Shown: one piece after another, positions 27,622 to 37,013 of the stretch
Numbering within the stretch: the stretch's first letter is position 1
Layout: each line of letters starts with the position of its first letter
Source: Streptomyces liangshanensis
GTDB lineage: Bacteria; Actinomycetota; Actinomycetes; Streptomycetales; Streptomycetaceae
Assembly: GCF_011694815.1 (NCBI RefSeq)
Contig: NZ_CP050177.1
Location: 5,620,001 to 5,684,000 of the forward strand
Length of the DNA: 64,000 nt
Direction: 5' to 3'
Position numbers and translations under genes: made by a program
Notes under the pieces: generated by a model
What the model was told of the DNA's origin: nothing
Databases searched by the model: none
Seen by the model: only the letters and a program-made list of their open reading frames with translations

Positions 27622-29736
27622 GTGGCGAATGCGGAGCACAGCGTGAACGGCGGCGTGGCGGCGGGCTCGGCGGGGGCGAGGCTCGGCACCGTACGCGCCG
27701 TGCTGTGGCTGATCGCCGCCGTGCTCGCGGTGAGACAGACGGCGGCGGTCCTCAGACGCCCGCCCGGTGAACGGCTGACCGATCTGGAGACGTGGGTCGG
27801 TGACAACGGCGTCCTGCACGTGACGGGTTCGCTGTACGACACCAAGGCCTTCACCGGCACCCCGTTCTCCGGGCTGGTGCTCAAGCCGCTGACCCGCGCG
27901 GCGCAGGAGAGCCTCGGGATCGCCTGGACGCTCGGCACGCTGCTGCTCGTCGTCGCGCTCGGCCTCGTCGTCGCCCGCGCCCTGCCGGGCCGCGCCTCCC
28001 GCCGTACGGACCTGCTCGCCGCGCCCCTCGCGATCAGCCTGCTCATGCTGTCCCTGCCCGTGCGCAACAGTTTCAGCCTCGGCCAGACCAGCATCCTGCC
28101 CGTGCTGCTCGTCCTGCTCGGCTGCTTCGTCGTCCGCGGCGAGCGGGGCTCCGGGGTCCTCATCGGCATCGGGGCGGCCCTCCAGCCGACCGTGCTGCTC
28201 TTCGCGCCGCTGCTCTGGTTCACCGGCCGCAGACGGGCCGCCGTGACGTCGGTGTCCACCTTCGGGCTCTTCACGGCCCTGGCCTGGGTCGTCATGCCGG
28301 CCGACTCGTGGACGTACTGGATACACCATGTGGCGGGCGCCGGCCTCGGCGAGAGCGCCGACAGCCTCGCCAACCAGTCCCTGCACGGCGCGCTCCTGCG
28401 CGCGGGCCTCGAAGGGCCCCTGGAGATCGTCCTCTTCCTCCTGCTCGCCGCCGGGGTGGTCTTCCTGGGCCTGCGGCGCGCGGTGCGCTACGCGCGCGAC
28501 GGACAGCTGTTGCTCGCCGTCGCGCTGACCGGCTGCGCGGCCGTCGCGATCTCCCCGACCGCGTGGCAGCACCAGTTGCTCTGGGTGCTGCTGGCCGTGG
28601 TCGGCCGGGTGGGCACGAAGGCCAGGGACCGGTTCGTGTGGCCGGCGGTGGTGGTCCTGGTGATGACGCTGCCGGGGAAGATGCTGCTGCCGAACATGGC
28701 GGTGCTCCACCCCGTACGGGACAACGCGCTGCTGATCGTGGCACTCGCGGCGGCCTGCGGGGTGCCCTTCCTGTCCCGTACGTCCCCGTACTTCGCCCGG
28801 CCCGTGCCGACCGAGTACGCGCGGCCGGTACCCTCGCGCTGGAAGCGCGTCCCGTTCGCGCCGTTCTGGCGGCGGGTGGTGAACCGCCCGAACCTGCTGC
28901 TGGAACTGCTGGTCATCCGGGTCGGCTACTCGGTCTACGCGAAGATCCGGCTCGCCGCGACCGGGGGCCGGGCGACGGCCGAGGAGCACGGCAGGCAGGT
29001 CCACTCCATCGAGCGGGCGCTCGGCATCGACATCGAGCACTGGGCCAACCGCGCGACGGTGAAGGCGGGGTGGGCCGAGGACTTCTTCAACTTCTACTAC
29101 TCGACCTTCCACTTCATCGTGCCGCTGACGATCCTCGGCATCCTGTACGTCCGCCGCCCCGCGCAGTACCGCTGGGCGCGCTCGTCGCTGGGCTTCGCCA
29201 CGATCCTGGCGCTGGTCGGCTTCTGGTTCTACCCGCTGGCCCCGCCCCGGCTGATGCCGGGCATGGGCTTCATCGACACCGTGCACGGCCCGCAGGACCT
29301 CGCGAGCCCGGACTACGGCGCGCTGACGAAGCTGACCAACCAGTATGCCGCGATGCCCTCGCTGCACTTCGGCTGGTCGCTGTGGTGCGGGTTGATCATC
29401 CTGATCCTGGCCCCGAAGTGGATCAAGCCGCTGGGGCTGCTGCACCCGCTGTTCACGGTCTCGGCGATCATCGGGACCGCCAACCACTGGGTGCTGGACG
29501 CGGTGGGCGGCGCGACGGTGGTCGGTACGGGCTTCGCGCTGACGTATCTGCTGTCGGGGCGCCGCGAGTTGCTGCCGAAGGCGGTGGGGGCGGTGAAGCC
29601 GGACCCGTTCCCGGCGGGGGAGCCGGTCGGGAAGCCGGTGAAGTCCGTGGAGGCGGCCGGTGCGGCCGGGGCGCCGGCTCCGGACCACCCCGGAGCCCCC
29701 GACCCCGCCGGCGCGGCGCGCGAACCGTCGCCCTGA
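27622..29736 (+). CDS. Fusion of GT87-like mannosyltransferase and PAP2 phosphatase
   Basis: A 704-residue membrane protein. Residues about 15-410 resemble DUF2029/GT87 polyprenyl-phosphate-dependent mannosyltransferases (eight or more helices; SLPVRNSFSLGQTSILP, then GAALQPTVLLF). Residues about 430-670 are a PAP2 domain of the inositol-phosphorylceramide-synthase type, with MPSLHFGWS and HWVLDAVGGATVVG supplying the two catalytic His motifs. The Ala/Pro tail is disordered. The fusion suggests lipid-linked glycan synthesis followed by removal or transfer of a phosphate. GTG 27622 follows GGAGGG at 10 bp; an ATG at 27580 is possible. Confidence 0.85.
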   Translation: MANAEHSVNGGVAAGSAGARLGTVRAVLWLIAAVLAVRQTAAVLRRPPGERLTDLETWVGDNGVLHVTGSLYDTKAFTGTPFSGLVLKPLTRAAQESLGIAWTLGTLLLVVALGLVVARALPGRASRRTDLLAAPLAISLLMLSLPVRNSFSLGQTSILPVLLVLLGCFVVRGERGSGVLIGIGAALQPTVLLFAPLLWFTGRRRAAVTSVSTFGLFTALAWVVMPADSWTYWIHHVAGAGLGESADSLANQSLHGALLRAGLEGPLEIVLFLLLAAGVVFLGLRRAVRYARDGQLLLAVALTGCAAVAISPTAWQHQLLWVLLAVVGRVGTKARDRFVWPAVVVLVMTLPGKMLLPNMAVLHPVRDNALLIVALAAACGVPFLSRTSPYFARPVPTEYARPVPSRWKRVPFAPFWRRVVNRPNLLLELLVIRVGYSVYAKIRLAATGGRATAEEHGRQVHSIERALGIDIEHWANRATVKAGWAEDFFNFYYSTFHFIVPLTILGILYVRRPAQYRWARSSLGFATILALVGFWFYPLAPPRLMPGMGFIDTVHGPQDLASPDYGALTKLTNQYAAMPSLHFGWSLWCGLIILILAPKWIKPLGLLHPLFTVSAIIGTANHWVLDAVGGATVVGTGFALTYLLSGRRELLPKAVGAVKPDPFPAGEPVGKPVKSVEAAGAAGAPAPDHPGAPDPAGAAREPSP

Positions 29737-29797
29737 GGTCTCTGCTGAATCCTGGCGGACAGGCCCGACCCTGACGACCCGGTCGGGTCGGGGCCGG

Positions 29798-31261
29798 TCA
29801 GAGTTCCTGGTGCTGGCCGGTCCTGCCGCGGGTGCTCAGCAGGTAGCCGATCGCGATCCCGGCCGCCAGGCCGATGCCGATGACCCACACGATGCCGAAC
29901 CCGGTGCCGCCGAGACCGCCGTTCCGGATCTCGGCCACCGGCTGGGCGGTGATGCTCGGTACGGGGGTGGGCGCCGGCCCGGTGGCGTTCAGCAGCCGTA
30001 CCAGGTCGAGCCCGCCGAAGTCCCTCGGGTCCGTGCCCGTCGTGTGGGCGGCGAAGATCAGCTGGGCGTAGGCGGCGGGGCCGTTCTCGGCCGCCCAGGG
30101 GCCGGCGTTCTTCTTGAGCCACTCCAGCGCGCCCGCCGCCTGGTTCGCGTACCCGGACGACGCCAGCGCCGCGACCGCGTCGGCGGTGCTCCCCGGGTCG
30201 GCCAGCGGCGTGCTGTCCGACGTGCCCGGCACCGGCGGCCGGTCGAGGTGTCCGGTCGCCGCCAGCGCGGACGCCAGGTAGGCGGCGCCGTTGCGGGCCG
30301 CGCGCTCCGGGGTGAGGCGGCCCGTCCTCCGGCAGGCCGGCGCGGGGCCCGCCTTCACCGGCGCGACCACCATGCGCTTGCCGACCCCGGCGAGCACGGC
30401 CGCGGCCGTGGCGTCGTTGTCGGCGACCGGCCGGGCCGTACCGGAGCCCTGTCCCTCGGGGGCCCGCTGGTAGGCGAAGCCGCCGGTGGCGCCCGTCCCC
30501 GCGCCGCCCTTGCCACCCTTGCCGCACGGCACCGCGAGGCCGAGCAGGGCGTCGTAGGCGTGGTGGCCCTCGGGGGACCGGAACGAGCTGGGCCGGATGC
30601 CGGTGGCGCTCAGGGCGCCGATCACCAGCGAGGTGGAGTTCGCGTCACTGGGGCCGCCGGGCCTGTGGCCCCAGCCGCCGTCCGCGTTCTGCACCCCGCG
30701 CAGCCAGTTGAGGGCGCTCAGCATGACGGGCCGCTGCCCGCCGAGGGTGGAGAGCGCCTGCACCGCCGCCGCGGTGGCGTTCGGGTCGGTGGCCGTGTCC
30801 GCGTCGCACGGGGCGGCGGGGTCGGCGCGGTACGTGGGGAACGCGCCGCTCGCGCACTGCTGGCCCTTCAGCCACAGGATGGCGCTCTTGGCAGGCCGTT
30901 GACCCGCCGCGTACTGCCCCAGCATCGCCAGCGACTGGCGCCACACCCCGTCCCGCGCCGGGTCCTCGGTGCCGTACAGGCCCGGCGGAAGCGAGCTGGG
31001 CCGCGGCGCGGACAGGCCGGCGTGCGCGGCGGGGGCGGCGGGCGTCGAGGTGGAGGACGTGGTCGGCGCGCCGTTCGCGGGCGGGGCGGAGGGGGCCGGG
31101 GTCGCGGAGGGGGACGGCGGGGAGGAGGGCGCCGGGGTCGCGGACGGCGCGTCCGGGGACGGGGCCCGTACATCTCCGCCCGCGACGGCCGTCTGAGCGA
31201 GAGTCACGCACAGCACGGCGGATGCGGCGAGTACGGCCGCACTGCGGCGAACGGTGGTCAT
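29798..31261 (-). CDS. Secreted, C-terminally anchored alpha-toroid (squalene-cyclase repeat) protein
   Basis: A 487-residue exported protein. A signal peptide (TTVRRSAAVLAASAVLCVTLAQTAVA) is followed by a Ser/Thr/Pro wall-spanning linker (about 30-85). An alpha6/alpha6-toroid with repeated prenyltransferase/squalene-oxidase-type helices follows (ILWLKGQQCASGAF, LNWLRGVQNADGGWG, ALEWLKKNAGPW). The protein ends with a membrane helix (GIVWVIGIGLAAGIAIGYLL) and basic residues. No DxDD cyclase motif is visible, so it is probably a binding protein and not an enzyme. It lies behind a structured leader resembling a cobalamin riboswitch. ATG 31261; GGAGAGG is 12 bp upstream. A vitamin-B12-capture role is inference. 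Confidence 0.74.
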   Translation of the reverse strand: MTTVRRSAAVLAASAVLCVTLAQTAVAGGDVRAPSPDAPSATPAPSSPPSPSATPAPSAPPANGAPTTSSTSTPAAPAAHAGLSAPRPSSLPPGLYGTEDPARDGVWRQSLAMLGQYAAGQRPAKSAILWLKGQQCASGAFPTYRADPAAPCDADTATDPNATAAAVQALSTLGGQRPVMLSALNWLRGVQNADGGWGHRPGGPSDANSTSLVIGALSATGIRPSSFRSPEGHHAYDALLGLAVPCGKGGKGGAGTGATGGFAYQRAPEGQGSGTARPVADNDATAAAVLAGVGKRMVVAPVKAGPAPACRRTGRLTPERAARNGAAYLASALAATGHLDRPPVPGTSDSTPLADPGSTADAVAALASSGYANQAAGALEWLKKNAGPWAAENGPAAYAQLIFAAHTTGTDPRDFGGLDLVRLLNATGPAPTPVPSITAQPVAEIRNGGLGGTGFGIVWVIGIGLAAGIAIGYLLSTRGRTGQHQEL

Positions 31262-31329
31262 GGCGGGCTGGGCCTCTCCTGCGGGAGCCGGGCTCAGGCA
31301 CACTCAGGCACCAGGCTCCGGCCCCGTAA

Positions 31330-31465
31330 ACCTCGACGATGCCGGCCACCGGCGGTTTCCGGTGGCGCGAGCCGGTCTCGACCGTGGGCGGGACATCCGG
31401 CTACCGCCGGTATTGCCCCGGCTTCTCCCCGTACGGACAGATGACGACTCGCACACTGTACCGGC
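31330..31465 (-). ncRNA. Candidate cobalamin-type riboswitch leader
   Basis: On the minus strand the stem GCCGG-loop-CCGGC preceded by GAGAA lies at 31408-31424, then TGTCCCGCCCACGGTC and GCTCGCGCCACCGGAAACC follow. This order resembles B12 elements (GGGAAGCCGGTG-A-CCGGC, CCCGCNACTGT, then a closing stem). A perfect 8-bp hairpin with a 6-nt loop lies at 31345-31366. An 11-nt insertion and a changed loop weaken the match. Confidence 0.32.
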
Positions 31466-31604
31466 CCCGGCCCAACTCCCCCCGGGCGGAGGGCCCTCGT
31501 GGCGCGCCTCCCGCGAGGCGTTCCGGCCGGGCGCGGGCCCCGGGGATCGTGCGCGCCGCGCACGGACGCGCCCTTCCGGATCGCCCGGCAATCAGGTTAA
31601 ATCC

Positions 31605-31622
31605 GGCGAACACTAGGGAAAC
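31605..31622 (-). promoter_or_regulatory. PHO-box-like pair of repeats upstream of the nuclease gene
   Basis: On the minus strand GTTTCCC and GTTCGCC lie exactly 11 nt apart (31616-31622 and 31605-31611), five and six of seven bases matching the GTTCACC repeat unit of PhoP sites. A third unit is weak. About 100 bp before the nuclease start. Confidence 0.3.
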
Positions 31623-31720
31623 ACTTGGCCTTTGGGCGGAAAGGGCTCTTGTTGCGAGCATATCTACGCGCGTATCTTGAGCCGACTTTCAGCCTTCTCA
31701 CAGCAGAGAAAGGGCTCCCC

Positions 31721-34162
31721 GTGCCCTCATCCATACCCCCGGCCCTGCGCGGCCGGCGGGCCCGACTGGTCGCTCTGACGGTTCCCGTCGGCCTGGTCGG
31801 TTCGCTCATCGCGCTCCCGTTCACCGCCGAGGCCAGCCCCTCACCGGACGCCGTGATCTCGGAGGTCTTCGGCGGCGGTGGGAACAGCGGCGCCAGCCTG
31901 ACCAACGACTTCATCGAGCTGGGCAACGCCGGTGACGGTCCCTTCGACCTGACCGGCTGGTCCGTCCAGTACCTCAGCGGCGCGCCCACCAGCGCGTCCA
32001 AGTGGCAGGCCACGCCGCTGACCGGGGCCGTCCCCGCCGGTGGCAGCTACCTGATCCAGGAGGCCAAGGGCGCCGGCGGCGACACCGCCCTGCCGACCGC
32101 CGACGCCACCGGGACCATCGCGCTGTCCGCGACCAGCGGCACGGTCGCGCTCGTGCACTCCACCACCCCGCTGACCTGCGTGACCGCCGCCGACTGCGCG
32201 GCGGACGCCGGCATCAAGGACCTGGTCGGCTTCGGTACGGCGACGGTACGGGAGACCTCTCCGGCCACCGGCGCCGGCAACACCACCTCGGTCAGCAGGA
32301 ACGCCACGCTGACCGACACGGACAACAACGCGGCCGACCTGACCGGTTCCGCGCCGAGCCCCCGTAACAGCGCGGGCACCGGCGGCGGCGACGGCGGCGG
32401 CGACCCGACGCCCACGCCGAGCCCCAGTGACACCACGCCCGGCGACCTCCGCATCCACGACATCCAGGGCGCCACCCGGATCTCCCCGCAGGCCGGGGCG
32501 ACCGTCGGCAACGTGCCCGGTGTGGTCACCGCCGTGCGCGCCACCGGCTCGTCGCGCGGCTTCTGGTACCAGGACCCGCAGCCCGACAAGGACGCGGCGA
32601 CCAGCGAGGCCGTCTTCGTCTTCACCGGCTCGGTCACCCCGCAGGTGAAGCCCGGCGACTCGGTCCTCGTCAGCGGCAAGGTCAGCGAGTACTACCCGGG
32701 CGGCGCGGCCGCCGGCGGCCAGTCCGTCACCGAGCTGACCGCGCCCAAGACCGTCGTGCTGTCCTCCGGCAACCCGCTGCCCGCCGCCGAGGCCATCGAC
32801 GCGCGCACGATTCCGGAGACGTACGCCCCCGACGCGAAGGGCGGCAACATCGAGCCGCTCACGCTGCTGCCGCGCAAGTACGCCCTGGACTGGTTCGAGT
32901 CCCGGGAGGGCATGCTCGTCCGGGTCGGCGACAGCCGCATCGTGGGCGCGTCCAACCAGTACGGCGAGACCTGGATCACCACCAAGCCCCGCCAGAACCC
33001 GACCGAGCGCGGCGGCACGCTGTACAGCGCGTACGACGAGCAGAACTCGGGCCGCCTGCTGGTGGCCTCGCTGACCGGCACGAGCCTCACGGCCAACGTC
33101 GGCGACACGCTCAAGGGCGTCACCTCGGGGCCGATCGACTACAGCAACTTCGGCGGGTACTCGCTCCAGGCGACCACGCTCGGCACCACGAAGTCCGCGG
33201 GGCTCCGCCAGGAGGTCGCGAAGAAGGCCAAGTCCGACGAGCTGGCCGTGGCCACGTACAACGTCGAGAACCTCGACCCGAGCGACCCGCAGGCCAAGTT
33301 CGACCGGCTGGCCGTCGGCATCGTCAAGAACCTCGCCACGCCGGACATCGTCAGCCTGGAGGAGATCCAGGACAACAACGGCGCGACGGACGACGGGACG
33401 CTGAGCGCGGACAAGACGCTCGCGCAGTTCACGGCGGCGATCCAGGCGGCGGGCGGTCCCGCGTACTCGTGGCGGTCCGTCGACCCGCAGGACAAGACGG
33501 ACGGCGGGGAGCCCGGCGGCAACATCCGCAACGTGTTCCTCTTCAACCCCAAGCGCGTGAGCTTCGTCGACCACCCGGGCGGCGACGCGACGACGGCCAC
33601 GAAGGTCGTCCCGGCGGGCAAGCACGGCAAGGACATCACGCTGTCCGTGTCGCCGGGCCGCATCAACCCGACGTCGGACGCGTGGCTGAACAGCCGGAAG
33701 CCGCTGGTCGGGGAGTTCACCTTCCGCGGCGACCAGTACTTCGTCATCGGCAACCACTTCAACTCCAAGGGCGGGGACCAGCCGGTGTACGGCCGCTTCC
33801 AGCCGCCGACGCTGAGCTCGGAGACGCAGCGGCTCTCCCAGGCGAAGGAGGTCAACACCTTCGTGTCCGGCCTGCTGGCCAAGGACCGCAAGGCGAAGGT
33901 CGTCGTCCTCGGTGACCTGAACGACTACCCGTTCTCGGCGCCGGTCGAGGCGCTCACCCACGGGCGGGTGCTGACGGACCTGATGTCGACGCTGCCCCGG
34001 GACGAGCGGTACAGCTACGTGTACGACGGCAACTCGCAGACGCTGGACCACATCCTGGTGAGCCCCGGCGTCGGGAAGCTCTCGTACGACGTGGTGCACC
34101 TGAACGCGGAGTTCTCCGACCAGGCGAGCGACCACGACCCCCAGGTGGTCCACATCGGCTGA
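31721..34162 (+). CDS. ExeM/NucH-like extracellular endonuclease
   Basis: An 813-residue secreted nuclease. A signal peptide (about 1-40) is followed by a lamin-tail domain (PDAVISEVFGGGGNSG to about 190), a Thr/Pro linker, a beta-rich OB-like region (about 240-480) and an endonuclease/exonuclease/phosphatase domain. In the last, VATYNVENLDPSD near 510, SLEEIQDN near 545, GNHFNSKGGD near 676, GDLNDYPFSAP near 730 and SDHDPQVV near 805 mark the metal and phosphate residues. It degrades extracellular DNA for nutrients and resembles NucH/ExeM. GTG 31721 follows AGAAAGGG. The 11-nt repeats upstream suggest phosphate control. Confidence 0.92.
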   Translation: MPSSIPPALRGRRARLVALTVPVGLVGSLIALPFTAEASPSPDAVISEVFGGGGNSGASLTNDFIELGNAGDGPFDLTGWSVQYLSGAPTSASKWQATPLTGAVPAGGSYLIQEAKGAGGDTALPTADATGTIALSATSGTVALVHSTTPLTCVTAADCAADAGIKDLVGFGTATVRETSPATGAGNTTSVSRNATLTDTDNNAADLTGSAPSPRNSAGTGGGDGGGDPTPTPSPSDTTPGDLRIHDIQGATRISPQAGATVGNVPGVVTAVRATGSSRGFWYQDPQPDKDAATSEAVFVFTGSVTPQVKPGDSVLVSGKVSEYYPGGAAAGGQSVTELTAPKTVVLSSGNPLPAAEAIDARTIPETYAPDAKGGNIEPLTLLPRKYALDWFESREGMLVRVGDSRIVGASNQYGETWITTKPRQNPTERGGTLYSAYDEQNSGRLLVASLTGTSLTANVGDTLKGVTSGPIDYSNFGGYSLQATTLGTTKSAGLRQEVAKKAKSDELAVATYNVENLDPSDPQAKFDRLAVGIVKNLATPDIVSLEEIQDNNGATDDGTLSADKTLAQFTAAIQAAGGPAYSWRSVDPQDKTDGGEPGGNIRNVFLFNPKRVSFVDHPGGDATTATKVVPAGKHGKDITLSVSPGRINPTSDAWLNSRKPLVGEFTFRGDQYFVIGNHFNSKGGDQPVYGRFQPPTLSSETQRLSQAKEVNTFVSGLLAKDRKAKVVVLGDLNDYPFSAPVEALTHGRVLTDLMSTLPRDERYSYVYDGNSQTLDHILVSPGVGKLSYDVVHLNAEFSDQASDHDPQVVHIG

Positions 34163-34178
34163 GCCCGCCGGTACCTTG

Positions 34179-34237
34179 GCGCGGCCCACCAGCACCCTCG
34201 ATCGCCGGACGGGCGTCGTGGGGCCGGTGGGCCGCGC
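34179..34237. terminator. Terminator after the nuclease gene
   Basis: Perfect 12-bp inverted repeat GCGCGGCCCACC / GGTGGGCCGCGC (34179-34190 and 34226-34237) with a 35-nt loop. The long loop makes it weaker than the others. Confidence 0.55.
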
Positions 34238-34414
34238 TTCCGGGTGCCCGGGTTGCGCTTACCGATGTCCTCGGCCGCGCTTCGGTCGCGCCCGGGCTGG
34301 GCCGCCGCCTCGCGGAAGCGCCCACCCGGCCGGCCACCGCGCCCGGGCGCTCCAGCCCGCCCCCGGGCGTAGCCTGAATGTGGAGCTGGACGTTCCTTTT
34401 CTGGAAGGGCCGCG

Positions 34415-35401
34415 ATGGACGCCCCCCTTGATCCCGAACTGGCCGCCTGGGTGGGTGCGGTGCCCGCGACGGACCTGCGGGACGTGCGGGCCGCCCGGGA
34501 GCTGGAGCGGCGGACCCTGGAGCGGCTGCCCCCGTACGAGCCCGGGCGGCGGCTCACCGTCACCGACATCGCCCTCCCCGGCCCCCGGCGCGGGGCCGCC
34601 GCGCCCGACGTGACCGCGCGCGTGTACGCCCCCGCCGGGCGCACCGGCGCCCTGCCCGGCCTGCTCTACCTCCACGCGGGCGGGTTCGCGCTCGGCGGCG
34701 TGGCCAGCGTGGACAGCCCCGCCCGCAGGCTCGCGGACCGCGCGGACGTCGTGGTCGTGAACGTCCGCTTCCGGCTCGCCCCCGAGCACCCGTACCCCGC
34801 GGCCCTCGACGACTGCTACGCGGCCCTGGAGTGGGCCGCCGGGCCCGGCGGCGAGGCGTACGGCATCGACCCGGACCGGATCGGCGTGCTCGGCGAGAGC
34901 ACGGGCGGCGGCCTCGCCGCGGCGCTCGCGCTGCTCGCCCGGGACCGGGGCGGCCCCCGGCTCGCCGCGCAGTTCCTGGACGCGCCCGTCCTGGACGACC
35001 GCCTGGACAGCGTCTCGATGCGGACCATCGCCGACGCGACGCTCTGGCAGGCCGCGAACCAGCCGCTCGTGTGGAGCTACTACCTCAGCGGCACGGCGGA
35101 GCCCGGCAGCGTCGACGTCCCCCTCTACGCGGCGCCCGCCCGCGCCTGGCCCACCGACCTGACCGGACTGCCGCCGGCCGGCGTGACCACGTACCAGATC
35201 GACCCGGTACGGGACGAGGGCCTGGGCTACGCCCTGCACCTGATCGAGGCGGGCGTCCCGACGGAGGTGCACCACTACGGCACGGCGTTCCACCTGGCCC
35301 ACGCGCTGCCGGGCACGGCCATAGGCGCCAGGATCCACGCGGACCGGGTGTCCGCGATACGCCGCCTGCTCACCACCCCGCCCCCGGCGGCCGCCGCGTG
35401 A
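34415..35401 (+). CDS. Alpha/beta hydrolase of the hormone-sensitive-lipase family
   Basis: A 328-residue esterase-type enzyme. The oxyanion loop YLHAGGFALGG lies near residues 85-95 (the usual HGGGF is HAGGF). The nucleophile elbow is GESTGGG near 159-165, where Ala of GDSAGG is Thr. The acid is in DPVRDEG near 263 and the His in GTAFHLAHAL near 290. The HSL family hydrolyses short-chain or aromatic esters. No signal peptide. ATG 34415 follows GGAAGGG. Its last codons (GCCGCCGCGTGACC) are repeated 26 bp downstream. Confidence 0.9.
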   Translation: MDAPLDPELAAWVGAVPATDLRDVRAARELERRTLERLPPYEPGRRLTVTDIALPGPRRGAAAPDVTARVYAPAGRTGALPGLLYLHAGGFALGGVASVDSPARRLADRADVVVVNVRFRLAPEHPYPAALDDCYAALEWAAGPGGEAYGIDPDRIGVLGESTGGGLAAALALLARDRGGPRLAAQFLDAPVLDDRLDSVSMRTIADATLWQAANQPLVWSYYLSGTAEPGSVDVPLYAAPARAWPTDLTGLPPAGVTTYQIDPVRDEGLGYALHLIEAGVPTEVHHYGTAFHLAHALPGTAIGARIHADRVSAIRRLLTTPPPAAAA

Positions 35402-35621
35402 CCACCCCGCGCTCCGCCGCCGCGTGACCGCCCGCCGCCGCGGCCCCCGCTCCGCCGTGGTGTTAATCACCCGATCCGCCCCCTCCAGCCGCGCTACCTG
35501 CCGGTAGATTCGGAGGTTGCCGACGATCACGTCCGCGAGTTGTTCGAGTTCCGTGCGGACGGTTACGCTCCGTCGGATGCCGTGGGAACCACGGTGTGAG
35601 CAGGGGAGAAGGGGGCCGAGT

Positions 35622-37013
35622 GTGACCGCTGAGGCCGTCGCGGCGGGCACCGGGTCCGGGGTCGGGGAGTCCGGGGCGGATGACCGGCCGCTGCGTATCG
35701 CACTGCTCAGTTACAAGGGCAACCCGTTCTGCGGCGGACAGGGCGTCTACGTCCGGCACCTGTCGCGTGAACTCGCCCTCCTCGGGCACTCCGTCGAGGT
35801 GATAGGCGCCCAGCCCTACCCCGTCCTCGACGCCGGCGTGACCCTCACCGAGCTGCCCAGCCTCGACCTCTACCGGCAGCCCGACCCCTTCCGCACCCCG
35901 AGGCGCGGTGAGTTCCGCGACTGGATCGACGCCCTGGAGGTCGCCACGATGTGGACCGGCGGCTTTCCCGAGCCGTTGACGTTCTCGCTCCGGGCCCGGC
36001 GCCATCTCCTCGCCCGCCGGGGCGAGTTCGACGTCGTCCACGACAACCAGACCCTGGGGTACGGGCTCCTGGGCGATCTGGGCGCCCCGCTCGTCACGAC
36101 CGTCCACCACCCCATCACCGTGGACCGGCGGTTGGACCTGGCCGCGGCCGCCGACTGGCAGCGCCGCGCCTCCGTACGCCGCTGGTACGGCTTCACGCGC
36201 ATGCAGAAGCGGGTGGCCCGCCGGCTGCCGTCCGTCGTGACCGTCTCCGGTTCGTCCAAGCAGGAGATAGGCGACGACCTCGGGGTACGGGCGGACCGCG
36301 TCCACGTCGTCCCCATCGGCGCGGACACCCAGCTGTTCTCGCCCGACCCCGCCGTGGCCGAGATACCCGGGCGCATCGTCACCACCTCCAGCGCCGACGT
36401 CCCGCTCAAGGGCCTGGTCCACCTCGTCGAGGCACTCGCCAAGCTCAGGACCGAACACCCCGCCGCCCACCTGGTCGTGGTCGGCCGCCGCGCCGAGGAC
36501 GGCCCCGTCGCACGCGCCCTGGAGCGGTACGGGCTGGAGGACGCCGTCGAGTTCGTCAAGGGCATCTCCGACGCGGAGCTGGTCGACCTGGTCCGCGGCG
36601 CCCAGATCGCCTGCGTGCCCTCGCTCTACGAGGGCTTCTCCCTGCCGGCCGCCGAGGCGATGGCCACCGGCACCCCGCTGGTCGCCACCACCGGAGGCGC
36701 GATCCCCGAGGTCGCGGGCGCCGACGGCGAGACCTGCCTCGCCGTGCCGCCCGGCGACGCGGGCGCGCTCGCCGCCGCCCTCGGACGGCTGCTGGACGAC
36801 CGGGAGTTGCGGGCACGGCTCGGCGCGGCGGGCCGGGAGCGCGTGCTCGCCGGCTTCACCTGGGCCAGGGCCGCGCAGGGCACCGCCGAGCTGTACCGCG
36901 CGGCGATCGCCGCGCGGCGGGACCGTACCCGGCGGGACCGCGCACGGCAGGACCGACCCGGGCGGGACCGCACCACCCACCTCCCCGACCGCGAAAGCAG
37001 GACCCTGTGCTGA
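35622..37013 (+). CDS. GT4-family glycosyltransferase, first gene of a three-gene operon
   Basis: A 463-residue GT-B glycosyltransferase. The N-terminal loop is NPFCGGQGVYVRHLS near residues 35-49; the donor-binding C-terminal domain has SSADVPLKGLVHLVEAL and the E-x7-E motif PSLYEGFSLPAAEAM near 330. Family GT4 uses NDP-sugars with retention. The C-terminus is a basic R-D repeat (RRDRTRRDRARQDRPGRDR), unusual and possibly membrane- or RNA-binding. GTG 35622 follows GGGGAGAAGGGGG. The stop overlaps the methyltransferase start by 7 bp. Confidence 0.9.
   Translation: MTAEAVAAGTGSGVGESGADDRPLRIALLSYKGNPFCGGQGVYVRHLSRELALLGHSVEVIGAQPYPVLDAGVTLTELPSLDLYRQPDPFRTPRRGEFRDWIDALEVATMWTGGFPEPLTFSLRARRHLLARRGEFDVVHDNQTLGYGLLGDLGAPLVTTVHHPITVDRRLDLAAAADWQRRASVRRWYGFTRMQKRVARRLPSVVTVSGSSKQEIGDDLGVRADRVHVVPIGADTQLFSPDPAVAEIPGRIVTTSSADVPLKGLVHLVEALAKLRTEHPAAHLVVVGRRAEDGPVARALERYGLEDAVEFVKGISDAELVDLVRGAQIACVPSLYEGFSLPAAEAMATGTPLVATTGGAIPEVAGADGETCLAVPPGDAGALAAALGRLLDDRELRARLGAAGRERVLAGFTWARAAQGTAELYRAAIAARRDRTRRDRARQDRPGRDRTTHLPDRESRTLC

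Larger units (their letters stand above)
31262..31720. other. 459-bp divergent regulatory region
   Basis: Contains the leader of the toroid gene (minus strand, to about 31470) and the promoter region of the nuclease gene (plus strand), including the 11-nt repeats near 31605. I recognise no gene in it. Confidence 0.6.

Noticed and set aside
31262..31480. A c-di-AMP (ydaO-type) riboswitch in the toroid leader
   Set aside because: The leader is structured but lacks the paired conserved ydaO tracts; the cobalamin-type order fits better, though weakly.
35951..36980. Open frames overlapping the glycosyltransferase gene in other phases
   Set aside because: They show Arg/Pro-rich frameshift composition. 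Only the frame starting at 35622 carries the GT4 motifs.
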